Below, piece by piece: positions 30,267-40,093 of a stretch of 64,000 bases of DNA. How positions within the stretch are numbered: position 1 is the first letter of the stretch; each line of letters begins with the position of its first letter. The notes under the pieces are model-generated. The model was given only the letters and a program-made list of their open reading frames with translations. It had not been told where the DNA came from and did no database searches. This stretch comes from Chitinophagaceae bacterium. GTDB taxonomy: Bacteria; Bacteroidota; Bacteroidia; Chitinophagales; Chitinophagaceae. Location: NCBI GenBank assembly GCA_947456805.1, contig CANGTN010000001.1, positions 62,001 through 126,000 on the forward strand, written 5' to 3'. The translations under genes were made by a program, and so were the position numbers.

Positions 30267-31271
30267 GTGTCAGAAAGAAATAATTTTATTGATTACATCA
30301 GAATTTTTTGTAGAAGCGGGCATGGGGGTCCTGGAGCTAAACATTTTATGCGTAACAAACTCACCGCAAAGGGTGGTCCGGATGGCGGTGATGGCGGAAG
30401 AGGTGCACATATTATTTTGAAAGGCAATGCACAATTATGGACATTATTGCATTTGCGTTATTATAAAAACGTACTGGCAGAAGATGGCGAAGGCGGCAGC
30501 AAAAACAACAGCACTGGACGAGACGGTCAAGATATTATTATTGAAGTGCCATTGGGAACAATTGCAAGAGATGAAGAAACAGGAAAAGTATTGGTGGAAA
30601 TTTTAGAAGATGGTCAGCAGGAAATATTGGTAAAAGGTGGTCGTGGCGGATTGGGTAATCAACACTTTGCAACACCTACCAATCAGGTTCCCGAATATGC
30701 ACAACCTGGTGAGCCCGGAACAGAAGGCTGGAAACAACTAGAGCTAAAAGTATTGGCAGACGTGGGTTTGGTGGGTTTTCCCAATGCAGGAAAATCTACA
30801 TTACTGAGTGTCATTACTGCTGCAAAACCAAAAATCGCCAACTATGCTTTTACTACTTTAACCCCACAGTTGGGTATGGTAGAATACAGAGACGGCAAAA
30901 GTTTTTGCATTGCCGATTTACCCGGAATTATTGAAGGTGCTGCCGAAGGCAAAGGATTGGGTCATCGTTTTTTAAGGCACATTGAACGAAACAGTTGTTT
31001 GTTGTTTGTAATTCCTGCAGACAGTGCCAACCACAAAAAAGAGTTTGAAATTTTATTGCAAGAACTCAAGGAATACAATCCTGAAATGTTACAAAAAGAT
31101 TTTTTAATTGCTTTAAGCAAAAGCGATATGCTTGATGATGAATTGAAAAATGAAATCAGTAAAGAATTACCCGAAAATATTCCACATTATTTTATTTCTT
31201 CTTTAACCAATAATGGTCTGGTAGAATTGAAAGATGCATTGTGGCAAGTATTGACGAAGCCCTTGGCATAA
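30267..31271 (+). CDS. obgE: Obg family GTPase (GTG start)
   Basis: [33 protein letters not shown] and [22 protein letters not shown]. Confidence 0.96.
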   Translation: MSERNNFIDYIRIFCRSGHGGPGAKHFMRNKLTAKGGPDGGDGGRGAHIILKGNAQLWTLLHLRYYKNVLAEDGEGGSKNNSTGRDGQDIIIEVPLGTIARDEETGKVLVEILEDGQQEILVKGGRGGLGNQHFATPTNQVPEYAQPGEPGTEGWKQLELKVLADVGLVGFPNAGKSTLLSVITAAKPKIANYAFTTLTPQLGMVEYRDGKSFCIADLPGIIEGAAEGKGLGHRFLRHIERNSCLLFVIPADSANHKKEFEILLQELKEYNPEMLQKDFLIALSKSDMLDDELKNEISKELPENIPHYFISSLTNNGLVELKDALWQVLTKPLA

Positions 31272-31544
31272 AATATTTCTTCAACTTGTTTTATTATGAT
31301 GCTCCTCCGCTTAACAAGACCCAGCGAATAGATTTTAGCGAAAAAGCATCAGTAGTATTTTTTGGCTTTCAATATCCTAAAAGTAAAGTAGTAGCGTTAT
31401 TTGGATGTTTAGTTTGGAGTTGGGAAAGTTGAAGAAGTTGAAAGTGTTTTCGTATCATCTATTATCTGCAAAATACCATCTATACTTATCACCTTTCATT
31501 CGGTTACTTTTTTTTACTTTTTGTATTAAGTAGAAATCGCCTTT

Positions 31545-32177
31545 ATGAAAAAGCACCCAATCGTTCTTAGTTGCATTTTTGCATTTTTCTTATATAGTTG
31601 TGAAACCGTAACATTTAATCAACCACAACCTGCCGATGTAAAACCTCTCAGCGCTTTTCCAAAAAGAATTCATGGAAAATATATCAGCAACAATCAAGCA
31701 TCTGTAATAACAATAGCAGATGAATCAATAACAATTGTATACGACTATGATGAAAAGATACACAAGGATAGTATTGGAGCTTCTTACCAATTAATTGGAG
31801 ATACTTTAATTGATACAAACAATGACTGCAAGAAAAAAATTGTGTTTAATGGAGATACTATTGTACAACATCAAAACTGGACTGACACGATATTCCATAT
31901 CTCTCAAGACAACATTCTTAAACGATTCAAAGGTTATTATTTCCTGAACGAACAAATACAACCGAATGTTTGGAGTATTACGAAAGTTGGTCTTAAAAAT
32001 GGGACTTTAACGGTGGGTCGAATTTCCAAAGAAACAGAGATTGCTCAATTACGTGAAATTACTGAAACTATTACCGATACTACATCTACGCACTTTAATT
32101 TATCAAAACGCCAATTTAAAAGTTTTGTGAAACACAATGGGTTTAGCAAAGAAGAAACATATACTCGCATGAGGTAA
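31545..32177 (+). CDS. Hypothetical lipoprotein
   Basis: Lipoprotein-like signal (IFAFFLYSCET); no family recognised. Confidence 0.55.
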   Translation: MKKHPIVLSCIFAFFLYSCETVTFNQPQPADVKPLSAFPKRIHGKYISNNQASVITIADESITIVYDYDEKIHKDSIGASYQLIGDTLIDTNNDCKKKIVFNGDTIVQHQNWTDTIFHISQDNILKRFKGYYFLNEQIQPNVWSITKVGLKNGTLTVGRISKETEIAQLREITETITDTTSTHFNLSKRQFKSFVKHNGFSKEETYTRMR

Positions 32178-32770
32178 TCGTTTTTCAATCATATTGGAGC
32201 AAAGATCCAATGCTGCGCATTTTTGGGCATAATTTCACAACACGCTGGGGTGCAGAAAATGAAGAAAAAATGATAAAGGTATATTCCAATTGTTTGCAGG
32301 TAGAATTGTTTTTAAATGGAAAATCTTTAGGCATTCAAAAACGAAACAGCCAGGACTTTCCCGCTGCCGGTTTGCGATGGAATGCAGCATTTAAAAAAGG
32401 TTTGAATACCATTGTTGCAAAAGCATTAAACACTACTATTTCAGATACCGTTATGTTCATGTATCAAACAGATGTTTGGAGTAAACCAAGTTATGCAACG
32501 GTTGAAAAAATTGCCACAACAAATGATACCACAACTGTACAAGTAAAAGTTTTTGATAACAAAGGAATTCCTTGTCTTGATGCAACCAATTGGGTAAGAT
32601 ATTCAATAGCGGGTGATGGATAATTGATAGAAAATCAGGGAACCTCTTCGGGATCGAGATATGTACAAATGACCAATGGAACAAGTATGATACGCATCAA
32701 AACAAACAAAGGAAAATCTGTTGTAAGTGCTGCTGTGAAAGGTGTTGAGGCTGTGTTGCTTACTTTGTAA
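32174..32770 (+). pseudogene. Glycoside hydrolase family 2 C-terminal remnant (DUF4982-like region)
   Basis: VIVFQSYWSKDPMLRIFGHNFTTRWGAENEEKMIKVYSNCLQVELFLNGKSLG...SIAGDG*LIENQGTSSGSRYVQMTNGTSMIRIKTNKGKSVVSAAVKGVEAVLLTL*; no N-terminal catalytic part; in-frame TAA at 32621. Confidence 0.8.
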
Positions 32771-32792
32771 ATAATAACATTTAAACTATGAT

Positions 32793-34112
32793 TTAATTTT
32801 TTTCAATCACTCCTACTAAAAATTGCTCAACAATTCTTCTGATTTCGCTTGCGCTGGATTGATGCTGATTTACCAGCACCGAAAAAATAATTTCTTTTCC
32901 TTTTGCAGTGGTAATGTAACCGCTGAGAGTAACAACATTGCTTAACGTGCCTGTTTTTGCAAATATTTTTCCATTAATATTTTTATAGTATCCACCTAAT
33001 GTTCCGGAGTTACCTTCCTGAAAAATGGTACTTGTTCTTTGCCAGCCAAATTCAGATTTTATTTGATTCAATACCCAAATAAAATCTTGAGGAGTCATTA
33101 AATTGTATCTGCTCAATCCACTGCCATCAACCCATTTCGGTTTTTGGGGCAATAACTTAAAATCAGTTTTTAGTAATGTATCAATTGTTTTTCCATCATC
33201 CATCTTGCCTAATTTCTCATTGCCAATCATTAACAAACTTTGCTCTGCATAAAAATTATCACTTCTGTGCATCATAATTTTCAGCATAGAATCAGTTGGT
33301 TGCGAATACCGTTTTTTCCAGTTTGTTTTTTCGATAGTTGCATCAATATATTCTATCGGATGATGCAAGCTGTCTTCCAATAAAGTAATCGTCAATGGTT
33401 CAGATGTTATAAACGGGATGTCGTCTCCGGTAAATTTTTTATTGCTTTTTTGAATTGAAAAATTATTCGAGGTATAATTTCTATCTACATAAAAATTATT
33501 GTTTTGCATGCTGCTGAAAATAGTAACAGAATCTTTAAAATATTTTGGAGTAACCCGCAGCTGGTTTCCGGATTTTATAAATCCAACAACATTGCCAAAG
33601 ATAGGGGCAGCGCTACGTTCAGCCATATAGTCTGCATTATAATCATCCCACGCCCAACCTCTTCCCCAACGGTTACTTGAAAAATTACTCTTAACAACAG
33701 AGATGTTGTTGATGTGGCTTTTCAAAAAATCCATTGCAGGATGTTGCGCAAAATCGGGATGTAAAAAAGTAGGATCACCACAAAACTGAACGACATAATT
33801 GCTGTCTTCTTCCATGTATTTTAACCCTACCAAACTATCGCCTAAATTTTTCATTGCTGCATAGCATGTAAATATTTTTGTATTGCTAGCAGGAATAAAA
33901 AACTTTTCAGCTTGATAGCTGTACCAATATTTTTTGGTAGCCGGTTCATAAATACTGATGCCCACATGTGCATTGGCTAATTGGCTATTGGCTAAAATAA
34001 TTTGTTTGGCTTGAGTGCTTAATTTTTTTTCGATACTGCATGAATTACAAAAAATTAAAATTGTACCAACAAAACATATTTGATGCAACAACTTTTTTTG
34101 AATGAGCTTCAT
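32793..34112 (-). CDS. D-alanyl-D-alanine carboxypeptidase/endopeptidase (PBP4 type)
   Basis: FIPASNTKIFTCYAA (SxxK), DGSGLSRYNL and FAKTGTLSNVVTLSGY (KTG). Confidence 0.9.
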   Translation of the reverse strand: MKLIQKKLLHQICFVGTILIFCNSCSIEKKLSTQAKQIILANSQLANAHVGISIYEPATKKYWYSYQAEKFFIPASNTKIFTCYAAMKNLGDSLVGLKYMEEDSNYVVQFCGDPTFLHPDFAQHPAMDFLKSHINNISVVKSNFSSNRWGRGWAWDDYNADYMAERSAAPIFGNVVGFIKSGNQLRVTPKYFKDSVTIFSSMQNNNFYVDRNYTSNNFSIQKSNKKFTGDDIPFITSEPLTITLLEDSLHHPIEYIDATIEKTNWKKRYSQPTDSMLKIMMHRSDNFYAEQSLLMIGNEKLGKMDDGKTIDTLLKTDFKLLPQKPKWVDGSGLSRYNLMTPQDFIWVLNQIKSEFGWQRTSTIFQEGNSGTLGGYYKNINGKIFAKTGTLSNVVTLSGYITTAKGKEIIFSVLVNQHQSSASEIRRIVEQFLVGVIEKN

Positions 34113-34134
34113 GGTTTGTTATTTATGTGAGTGA

Positions 34135-35268
34135 TTAACTTCTTTCTACAGCACGCATCCATCTTTCAGGAATTTCATTGCTTGCTGCTACCAAGTAATC
34201 TTGTTTGCTGCATGCGATAAATTTACCACTGGGTAATTGTAACCACCAACGACCGGTTCGTTTGCTTTGTAAAAAAGTAGTTTCCACATCTGCAAAGGCA
34301 AGGTGAAATTCGTTGAACTCATTGTTGTTATCCAAAGTAGCTTCTTGTTTCCCTTTATAAATTCCATCCATCACATACCAAAGCATTTGGCTGATTTGTT
34401 TTGCGGTTAACTCATGCTCATCATAATTAGGAATATGTCCGTAAACGCCTATGCTGCTGATGTTTGGGCTCATGCCTGCATATTGCATCAGCATGCAGGC
34501 TTCTTCTCCGGTGAAGCCATTAGGTGTTAATCTGTTTGCCGGAGCATAAGCGTGTTGAATGGCTGCAATATCAAAACTCAGCATCTGTGAATTTCTGATT
34601 ACCGGCTCCATCTCCTCCATATTTTCTTTTACTTTTCCTACACGAAAACAATCAAAATGTAATTTGTCAATTGTTTCCAACATGCTTGGGTGAACCATGT
34701 AACTCTGAAAACCAATGTGGTTATAATGCCTGATAAAATTGGGCGTTCCGCACAGCATTTCAAGCAAAAAATTATCAGCAGGTAATACGCTGTTCATGTT
34801 CAAATCAATTCTTGCATCAATTCCAACAGATTCTATAATTTGATTGAGATTACCATAAGCATGGTATTGTGCAAGGGAAACATCATGACTACCGCCTAAA
34901 ATGATAACCCGTTTATTTTGTTCTATCAGTTCGCTTACCACACTTTTCAAAGCTGCATAAGTATCTTGTAAAGTAGCACCACATTTGATATTTCCCACAT
35001 CGGCAATATGTACATTTTTGTGCCAGTGAAACAAACTATAAAATTCTTTTCGGATTGCATTGGGTGCGTCGGTGTGAGTGTGTTCGAGACCTGCACCACG
35101 CATTTCTCCGCAGCCAATAATCACCATATCAATATTGGTAAGGTCGGGAAATGATGCTTCGTTTAAAACAATATGACTGCCTAATTGGGTATCTGCATAG
35201 CCCTGATCGTCACTGAGTTCATAAATATTGATGGGCTGTAAAAAATCAACAAGGGTATCTAAACTCAT
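34135..35268 (-). CDS. Formimidoylglutamase / arginase-family protein
   Basis: GGSHDVSLAQYHA and SFDIAAI ureohydrolase motifs. Confidence 0.85.
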   Translation of the reverse strand: MSLDTLVDFLQPINIYELSDDQGYADTQLGSHIVLNEASFPDLTNIDMVIIGCGEMRGAGLEHTHTDAPNAIRKEFYSLFHWHKNVHIADVGNIKCGATLQDTYAALKSVVSELIEQNKRVIILGGSHDVSLAQYHAYGNLNQIIESVGIDARIDLNMNSVLPADNFLLEMLCGTPNFIRHYNHIGFQSYMVHPSMLETIDKLHFDCFRVGKVKENMEEMEPVIRNSQMLSFDIAAIQHAYAPANRLTPNGFTGEEACMLMQYAGMSPNISSIGVYGHIPNYDEHELTAKQISQMLWYVMDGIYKGKQEATLDNNNEFNEFHLAFADVETTFLQSKRTGRWWLQLPSGKFIACSKQDYLVAASNEIPERWMRAVERS

Positions 35269-35367
35269 TGGATAATGTTTGTAACAAACCTATAAAAAAA
35301 TGAGTTGCATAAAATGCATGTTGAAAACGAATTAAAAGATGGTTGTTTTACCAACATTATGTAGCAT

Positions 35368-36162
35368 TTATTTTGCCATATCGCCACCAGCTTCTTCTTC
35401 TTGTAATACCGGTTCTCTTAGTTCAACGGGCTTTGTAGTACGTTTTCTTAATCGCATGTTCAACAGTTCAACGCTGAAAGAAAATGCCATTGCGAAATAA
35501 ACGTAGTTTTTCAAATGCAATTGTTCGGCAGAATGAGGATCCCAACCTTCTACCAATAAGGTCAAACCAATCATTACCAAAAAAGACAATGCCAACATTT
35601 TAATGGTTGGATGTTGGTGAATGAATATTGCAATTTTTACACTGAATAAAAACATTACGAGCATTGCAATTACTACTGCAACAATCATAATCTCTACAAA
35701 TTTTGCAGTACCGCCGGCTGTAATAATACTGTCAAAACTAAAAATCATATCAATTAGCATAATTTGTAAAACTGCATTACCCAATGATAGTGACTTTGGT
35801 TTTGGTCCGTAGGTATTTTCTGCTTCACCCTCCAGTTTATGGTGAATTTCTTTTACGGTTTTATAAATCAAAAACAAACCCCCAACCAACATTACAATGC
35901 TTGCTAAATCAAAGTCCTTATTGAATAAAGTAAATAAAGGTTTGCCTTTCTGACCGAGTAACCATGTTAAACCAAATAATAAACATGTTCTGGTTAATAT
36001 CCCTGTAGTTATCCATATTATTCTTGCCTTTGGTTGTAAAGCTTTGGGAAGTCTGTTTAAAATAATACTTACAAAAATCACATTGTCAATACCCAACACA
36101 ATTTCTAAAATGATTAAAACGATAAGGCTGATAATACTTTCTGAAGTAAACAAATGATTCAT
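35368..36162 (-). CDS. TerC family membrane protein
   Basis: LEIVLGIDNVIFVSI and MIFSFDSIITAGG motifs. Confidence 0.92.
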   Translation of the reverse strand: MNHLFTSESIISLIVLIILEIVLGIDNVIFVSIILNRLPKALQPKARIIWITTGILTRTCLLFGLTWLLGQKGKPLFTLFNKDFDLASIVMLVGGLFLIYKTVKEIHHKLEGEAENTYGPKPKSLSLGNAVLQIMLIDMIFSFDSIITAGGTAKFVEIMIVAVVIAMLVMFLFSVKIAIFIHQHPTIKMLALSFLVMIGLTLLVEGWDPHSAEQLHLKNYVYFAMAFSFSVELLNMRLRKRTTKPVELREPVLQEEEAGGDMAK

Positions 36163-36215
36163 GTAAAATACTTTGAGCGACAAAGATAAACGCAGGTTAG
36201 CAAAGTTGGAGAAAG

Positions 36216-36534
36216 CGTCATTGCGAGGAACGAAGCAATCTTTATTTCACGCAAAGCAACAATGAAAGCAAAGTCCGCAACGAAAACCTTTGTGTTATTC
36301 GAGCCTTCGTGGTAAATACAAGTTTAAAAAGTTCAAAGGTTGAAAAGGTTGAAAACAAAACGTCATTGCGAGGAACGAAGCAATCTTGGTTTCACGCAAA
36401 GGAACAACGATAGCAAAGCACGCAACGAAAATCTTTGTGCGCTTTGTGCTTTAGTGGTAAATACAAATTTAAAAAGTTCAAAAGGTTTAAGAGGTTGAAA
36501 AACAAAACGTCATTGCGAGGAACGAAGCAATCTT
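36216..36534. repeat. Tandem about 146-bp intergenic repeat, 2 full units plus a partial third
   Basis: CGTCATTGCGAGGAACGAAGCAATCTT at 36216, 36361 and 36508, with intervening sequence also conserved. Confidence 0.9.
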
Positions 36535-36578
36535 TTAGATATTACCCTTTTTTATTAATCAAAAAACTATAAAAAATT

Positions 36579-36770
36579 TTATTGCTTATCGCTTTTTCCT
36601 AATAGAGATCCTAGAATTGCAAATATTGCACCAACCGTACCACCACCAATCCAAACAATACTTTTAGACCAAAATTGACCTACTGAAAAGTCGGTTTGTG
36701 AACCACAACCAACAATAACCAACATAAACCCAAAAATGAAACCCAAGAGAGCAGATTTTTCTTTTTTCAT
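36579..36770 (-). CDS. Small hypothetical membrane protein
   Basis: 63 aa; two hydrophobic Gly-rich segments. Confidence 0.55.
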   Translation of the reverse strand: MKKEKSALLGFIFGFMLVIVGCGSQTDFSVGQFWSKSIVWIGGGTVGAIFAILGSLLGKSDKQ

Positions 36771-36790
36771 AATATTTTCTTTTGTAATGT

Positions 36791-37276
36791 TTATTTAAAT
36801 GAAAATAATATTGATATGATTGATATGATGAGTGCAACTATACCAAGCTTATAAGATGCCCTTACAGCATCATTTGGATTATACCAGTAAAACGGAAAAA
36901 AATACCAAAAACGAGTCGTTAATGAAATGTCAAGTTCTTTGTTTTTATCTTCCTTTGAAAGCCCTAATTCACTTAATGAGTGATAGTTTAATCCAATCTG
37001 ATTTGCTTTAAGCCCTTTACTATTTCCCGAGCAAACTAAACGATAAATTTTTTTACCATTGGACTCAACTTTAATATATCGTCTTGTACCAACCATATAA
37101 CCAAAAAAATCGGTCTCAGTTGATTTTGGGAATAAACTAGATATTAAAGAATTCTCAATAAATGCCTTGTCAGAAAAGCTTTCATCATAACAATCGTTTT
37201 TTATTTTTAAAAAACCTTCACCATCATTTTGGGCGTTTTCAGATACTATTATTTTTAATGTCAGTTTTGTTTTCAT
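36791..37276 (-). CDS. Hypothetical protein with C-terminal TM anchor
   Basis: 161 aa; soluble domain followed by KLGIVALIISIISILFSFK. Confidence 0.6.
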   Translation of the reverse strand: MKTKLTLKIIVSENAQNDGEGFLKIKNDCYDESFSDKAFIENSLISSLFPKSTETDFFGYMVGTRRYIKVESNGKKIYRLVCSGNSKGLKANQIGLNYHSLSELGLSKEDKNKELDISLTTRFWYFFPFYWYNPNDAVRASYKLGIVALIISIISILFSFK

Positions 37277-37288
37277 GTATTTTGATGT

Positions 37289-38485
37289 TTAATTATAGTA
37301 TGCCGTGTATTTGAATTCGCCATTTTCCTTAAGTCCACCATCTTTATAATTGGCTTGTATAATATATATATCACTACCAAAAAATTTATCCCTGAGTAAA
37401 GAAAACTTCCAGTCAGAATCTTCTGATGGAAATCCATGTAGTACTATTTTATTTTCACCAACTACATCCCATTTGCCCTTATTATATACTTCTGTAAATC
37501 TGTATCCAGCATCAGTGTAATCAACCTCACCTTGTGCAAAAGTTCCATCATCATAAAGTACTAAACCCATTTTAAAACCACCAGTATTAGTAAAAAAAGT
37601 GTTTTTGTATTTTTTATCTATTTGTCTTATTTTATTTAATCTCTGTTTCTCGGCCTCGCTTTTTCTTAATTCTTCCCTTGCCAATGAAATCTCAGGCATA
37701 TATCTTTGAGAAAGCTCATTTAGATATTGTTTTGAGAGTTTTAAAACGAAAAATGGTTTGTCGAACTTGGATAAGTAGTCAATAAAGTTGCCTGCTAAAA
37801 TTAATATATTGGTAGTGTTTATATCATTTGCGACAAACTTTAACCCCTTTGACAGCTTAAATTTGTCTAAAAATTGTAGGCTCACCTCTGTAAATCTTCT
37901 GGATGATTCTTTATTCGTACTTGTATCAATCCCAATAAATCGGTTCGTATTATTAATGATATAATCAAACCTCTTATTCAAAAGTTCTTCATTTGCAACG
38001 GATGGAAAATTTGAAATGTCTTTCTTATCAGTTTGCATAAATCTTGCAAACTCCATAAAATATGTTTGTGCTAAAATTGTAGCACATTTAATATTGTTTG
38101 CATCAATACTCAAACACTTCTCACTAAAATAATATGTACTATCATAATAGTTTTTAAATTGAGTTGTATTTTTGATACTATTATTTGCTTTGTCAAAAAA
38201 ACAATTTTCATATATAGATTGGTCGTTAACACCACTATATAATCTTGCTAAGTAGTAATAATAATTTGCATTTGGTTTTTTTTCATCAATCTTCATTTTA
38301 CGATACTCAGATATTAGTGTCTCTGTTACTTTAAGCTGTTCAACAGGATCTTTAGTTGTGTTAATACAACTATCTTGGTAGGCTCTATGCTTTTCAATAT
38401 TATTAATATCTATATTCTCTAAAGGGGATTTACAAGAGTAGAAGCACACTAAAATTAATAGTGGTAACAGGCAAAGTCTTTTCAT
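37289..38485 (-). CDS. Hypothetical lipoprotein with helical repeat-like N-terminal region
   Basis: LLPLLILVCFYSC lipobox; helical central region; beta-rich C-terminus. Confidence 0.65.
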   Translation of the reverse strand: MKRLCLLPLLILVCFYSCKSPLENIDINNIEKHRAYQDSCINTTKDPVEQLKVTETLISEYRKMKIDEKKPNANYYYYLARLYSGVNDQSIYENCFFDKANNSIKNTTQFKNYYDSTYYFSEKCLSIDANNIKCATILAQTYFMEFARFMQTDKKDISNFPSVANEELLNKRFDYIINNTNRFIGIDTSTNKESSRRFTEVSLQFLDKFKLSKGLKFVANDINTTNILILAGNFIDYLSKFDKPFFVLKLSKQYLNELSQRYMPEISLAREELRKSEAEKQRLNKIRQIDKKYKNTFFTNTGGFKMGLVLYDDGTFAQGEVDYTDAGYRFTEVYNKGKWDVVGENKIVLHGFPSEDSDWKFSLLRDKFFGSDIYIIQANYKDGGLKENGEFKYTAYYN

Positions 38486-38569
38486 TTTTTTATTTTAAAG
38501 AATTTAAATAGAGAATAAATAACAATTACAAATAAATTTCAATTAAAACTATTCTTTATTGTTTTAAAA

Positions 38570-38607
38570 GATTATTTTGCCACTTTAATGATTATTTTAC
38601 TACTTTT
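38570..38607. promoter_or_regulatory. 20-bp-period direct repeat, candidate operator of the HTH regulator
   Basis: GATTATTTTGCCACTTTA and GATTATTTTACTACTTTT directly upstream of the HTH gene start. Confidence 0.5.
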
Positions 38608-38612
38608 AAAGC

Positions 38613-38966
38613 ATGAATAATATTGGAGATACAATAAAAAAATTTAGAGAGTTAAAAAATTTTACAAGAGAAAAAATTGCTGCAGAATTGAAAATGAGTC
38701 TCAGTAATTATAGTAAAATTGAAAGGGGAGAAATTGACCTAACGCTTTCTCGAATTAATCAGATTGCTAATGTTTTAGAAATTGATACATCACAAATTTT
38801 AAATTTTGATGCTACTCAGATATTTAACATATCAAACAATAAATTAGTACAAGGAATTGGTGCAAAAGCAGAAAACATGCATTTTCATAGCGATGATTAT
38901 AAAGAAAAATATATCGTTATGCTTGAGAAAGAAATTGAGAGATTAAAATCAGAAAAAATCAAATAG
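38613..38966 (+). CDS. XRE-family helix-turn-helix regulator
   Basis: IKKFRELKNFTREKIAAELKMSLSNYSKIERGEIDLTLSRINQIANVLEID. Confidence 0.92.
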   Translation: MNNIGDTIKKFRELKNFTREKIAAELKMSLSNYSKIERGEIDLTLSRINQIANVLEIDTSQILNFDATQIFNISNNKLVQGIGAKAENMHFHSDDYKEKYIVMLEKEIERLKSEKIK

Positions 38967-39012
38967 ACAGCTAATTAGATTGTGGGCTCAAATACATCTA
39001 ATTCAATATCCA

Positions 39013-40062
39013 TCATCCAGCCAATTGCTTACAAATATTTTTTGCAATACCAGGTCCTTCATACACAAATCCCGTCCACACTTGAACCAAACTTGCACCG
39101 GCATTTATTTTTTCAATTGCATCATCACCATTAAAAATACCGCCACTTGCAATGATGGGAATTTTTTGTTGTGTTTGCTGTGACAAATATTGTACAACCG
39201 AAGTACTTTTTTCGGTAAGTGGTTTACCACTCAATCCTCCTACCCCAATTTTTCCCAATAATGCCTGTGGCGTTTGTAAATGACTGCGATCAATTGTGGT
39301 GTTGGTAGCTACAAGTCCGGACAACTCTACCTCAAAACTTAAATCTACAATATCATTTAATTGAGTGGCGGTGAGGTCTGGAGCAATTTTTAACAACAAA
39401 GGCTTGGGATTTGTTTTTCCCTGATTGATATTTTGTAACTGGCTTAAAATTTTTCTCAAAGAATCTTTTTCCTGCAATTCTCTTAAGCCCGGCGTATTTG
39501 GGCTGCTTACGTTCACCACAAAATAATCTACATAGTCAAACAATTCTGTAAAGCAAATTTCATAATCCCTATAGGCTGTTTCGTTGGGCGTGATTTTATT
39601 TTTACCAATATTTCCTCCAACAATAATTGGGCTTCCTCCGTTTTTACTTTTATAATTATTCCACTGAAGTAATCTTTGTTTGATGGTTTCTACGCCATCA
39701 TTATTAAAGCCCATTCGGTTAATCAATGCTTTATCCTTTGGCAACCGAAACAACCTTGGTTTAAGATTACCAAGTTGTGCTTTTGGTGTTACTGTTCCAA
39801 CTTCTACAAAGCCGAAACCCAATGTTGACAGCTCTCTCAGGTAGGCTGCGTTTTTATCAAATCCTGCACCAAGCCCTACAGGGTTTTTAAATTGTAGCCC
39901 AAAAATATTTCTCTCTAAGGAAGGATGATCATATGAAAAATGTTTTCGAATTGCTTGTTTCAATATTTCAAAATTGCATGCTTCCTGCAAACAATTCATT
40001 GAAAAGTAGTGTGCTTTTTCGGGTGAAATACAAAATAAAAGGTCTCTTAATAAAGGATACAT
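39013..40062 (-). CDS. pyrD: Dihydroorotate dehydrogenase (quinone)
   Basis: NPVGLGAGFDKNA, NVSSPNTPGLR and GVGGLSGKPL motifs. Confidence 0.95.
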   Translation of the reverse strand: MYPLLRDLLFCISPEKAHYFSMNCLQEACNFEILKQAIRKHFSYDHPSLERNIFGLQFKNPVGLGAGFDKNAAYLRELSTLGFGFVEVGTVTPKAQLGNLKPRLFRLPKDKALINRMGFNNDGVETIKQRLLQWNNYKSKNGGSPIIVGGNIGKNKITPNETAYRDYEICFTELFDYVDYFVVNVSSPNTPGLRELQEKDSLRKILSQLQNINQGKTNPKPLLLKIAPDLTATQLNDIVDLSFEVELSGLVATNTTIDRSHLQTPQALLGKIGVGGLSGKPLTEKSTSVVQYLSQQTQQKIPIIASGGIFNGDDAIEKINAGASLVQVWTGFVYEGPGIAKNICKQLAG

Positions 40063-40093
40063 ATTTAGCGAAGATAATTCTTGGATAATTTGA

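Noticed and set aside
31241-31432. 63-aa plus-strand ORF after obgE
   Set aside because: Overlaps the obgE 3' end out of frame, no recognisable domain; probably chance
36216-36534. Regularly spaced repeat considered as a CRISPR array
   Set aside because: Period is about 146 bp, the intervening sequence is itself repeated, only three cores are present, and no cas genes are nearby
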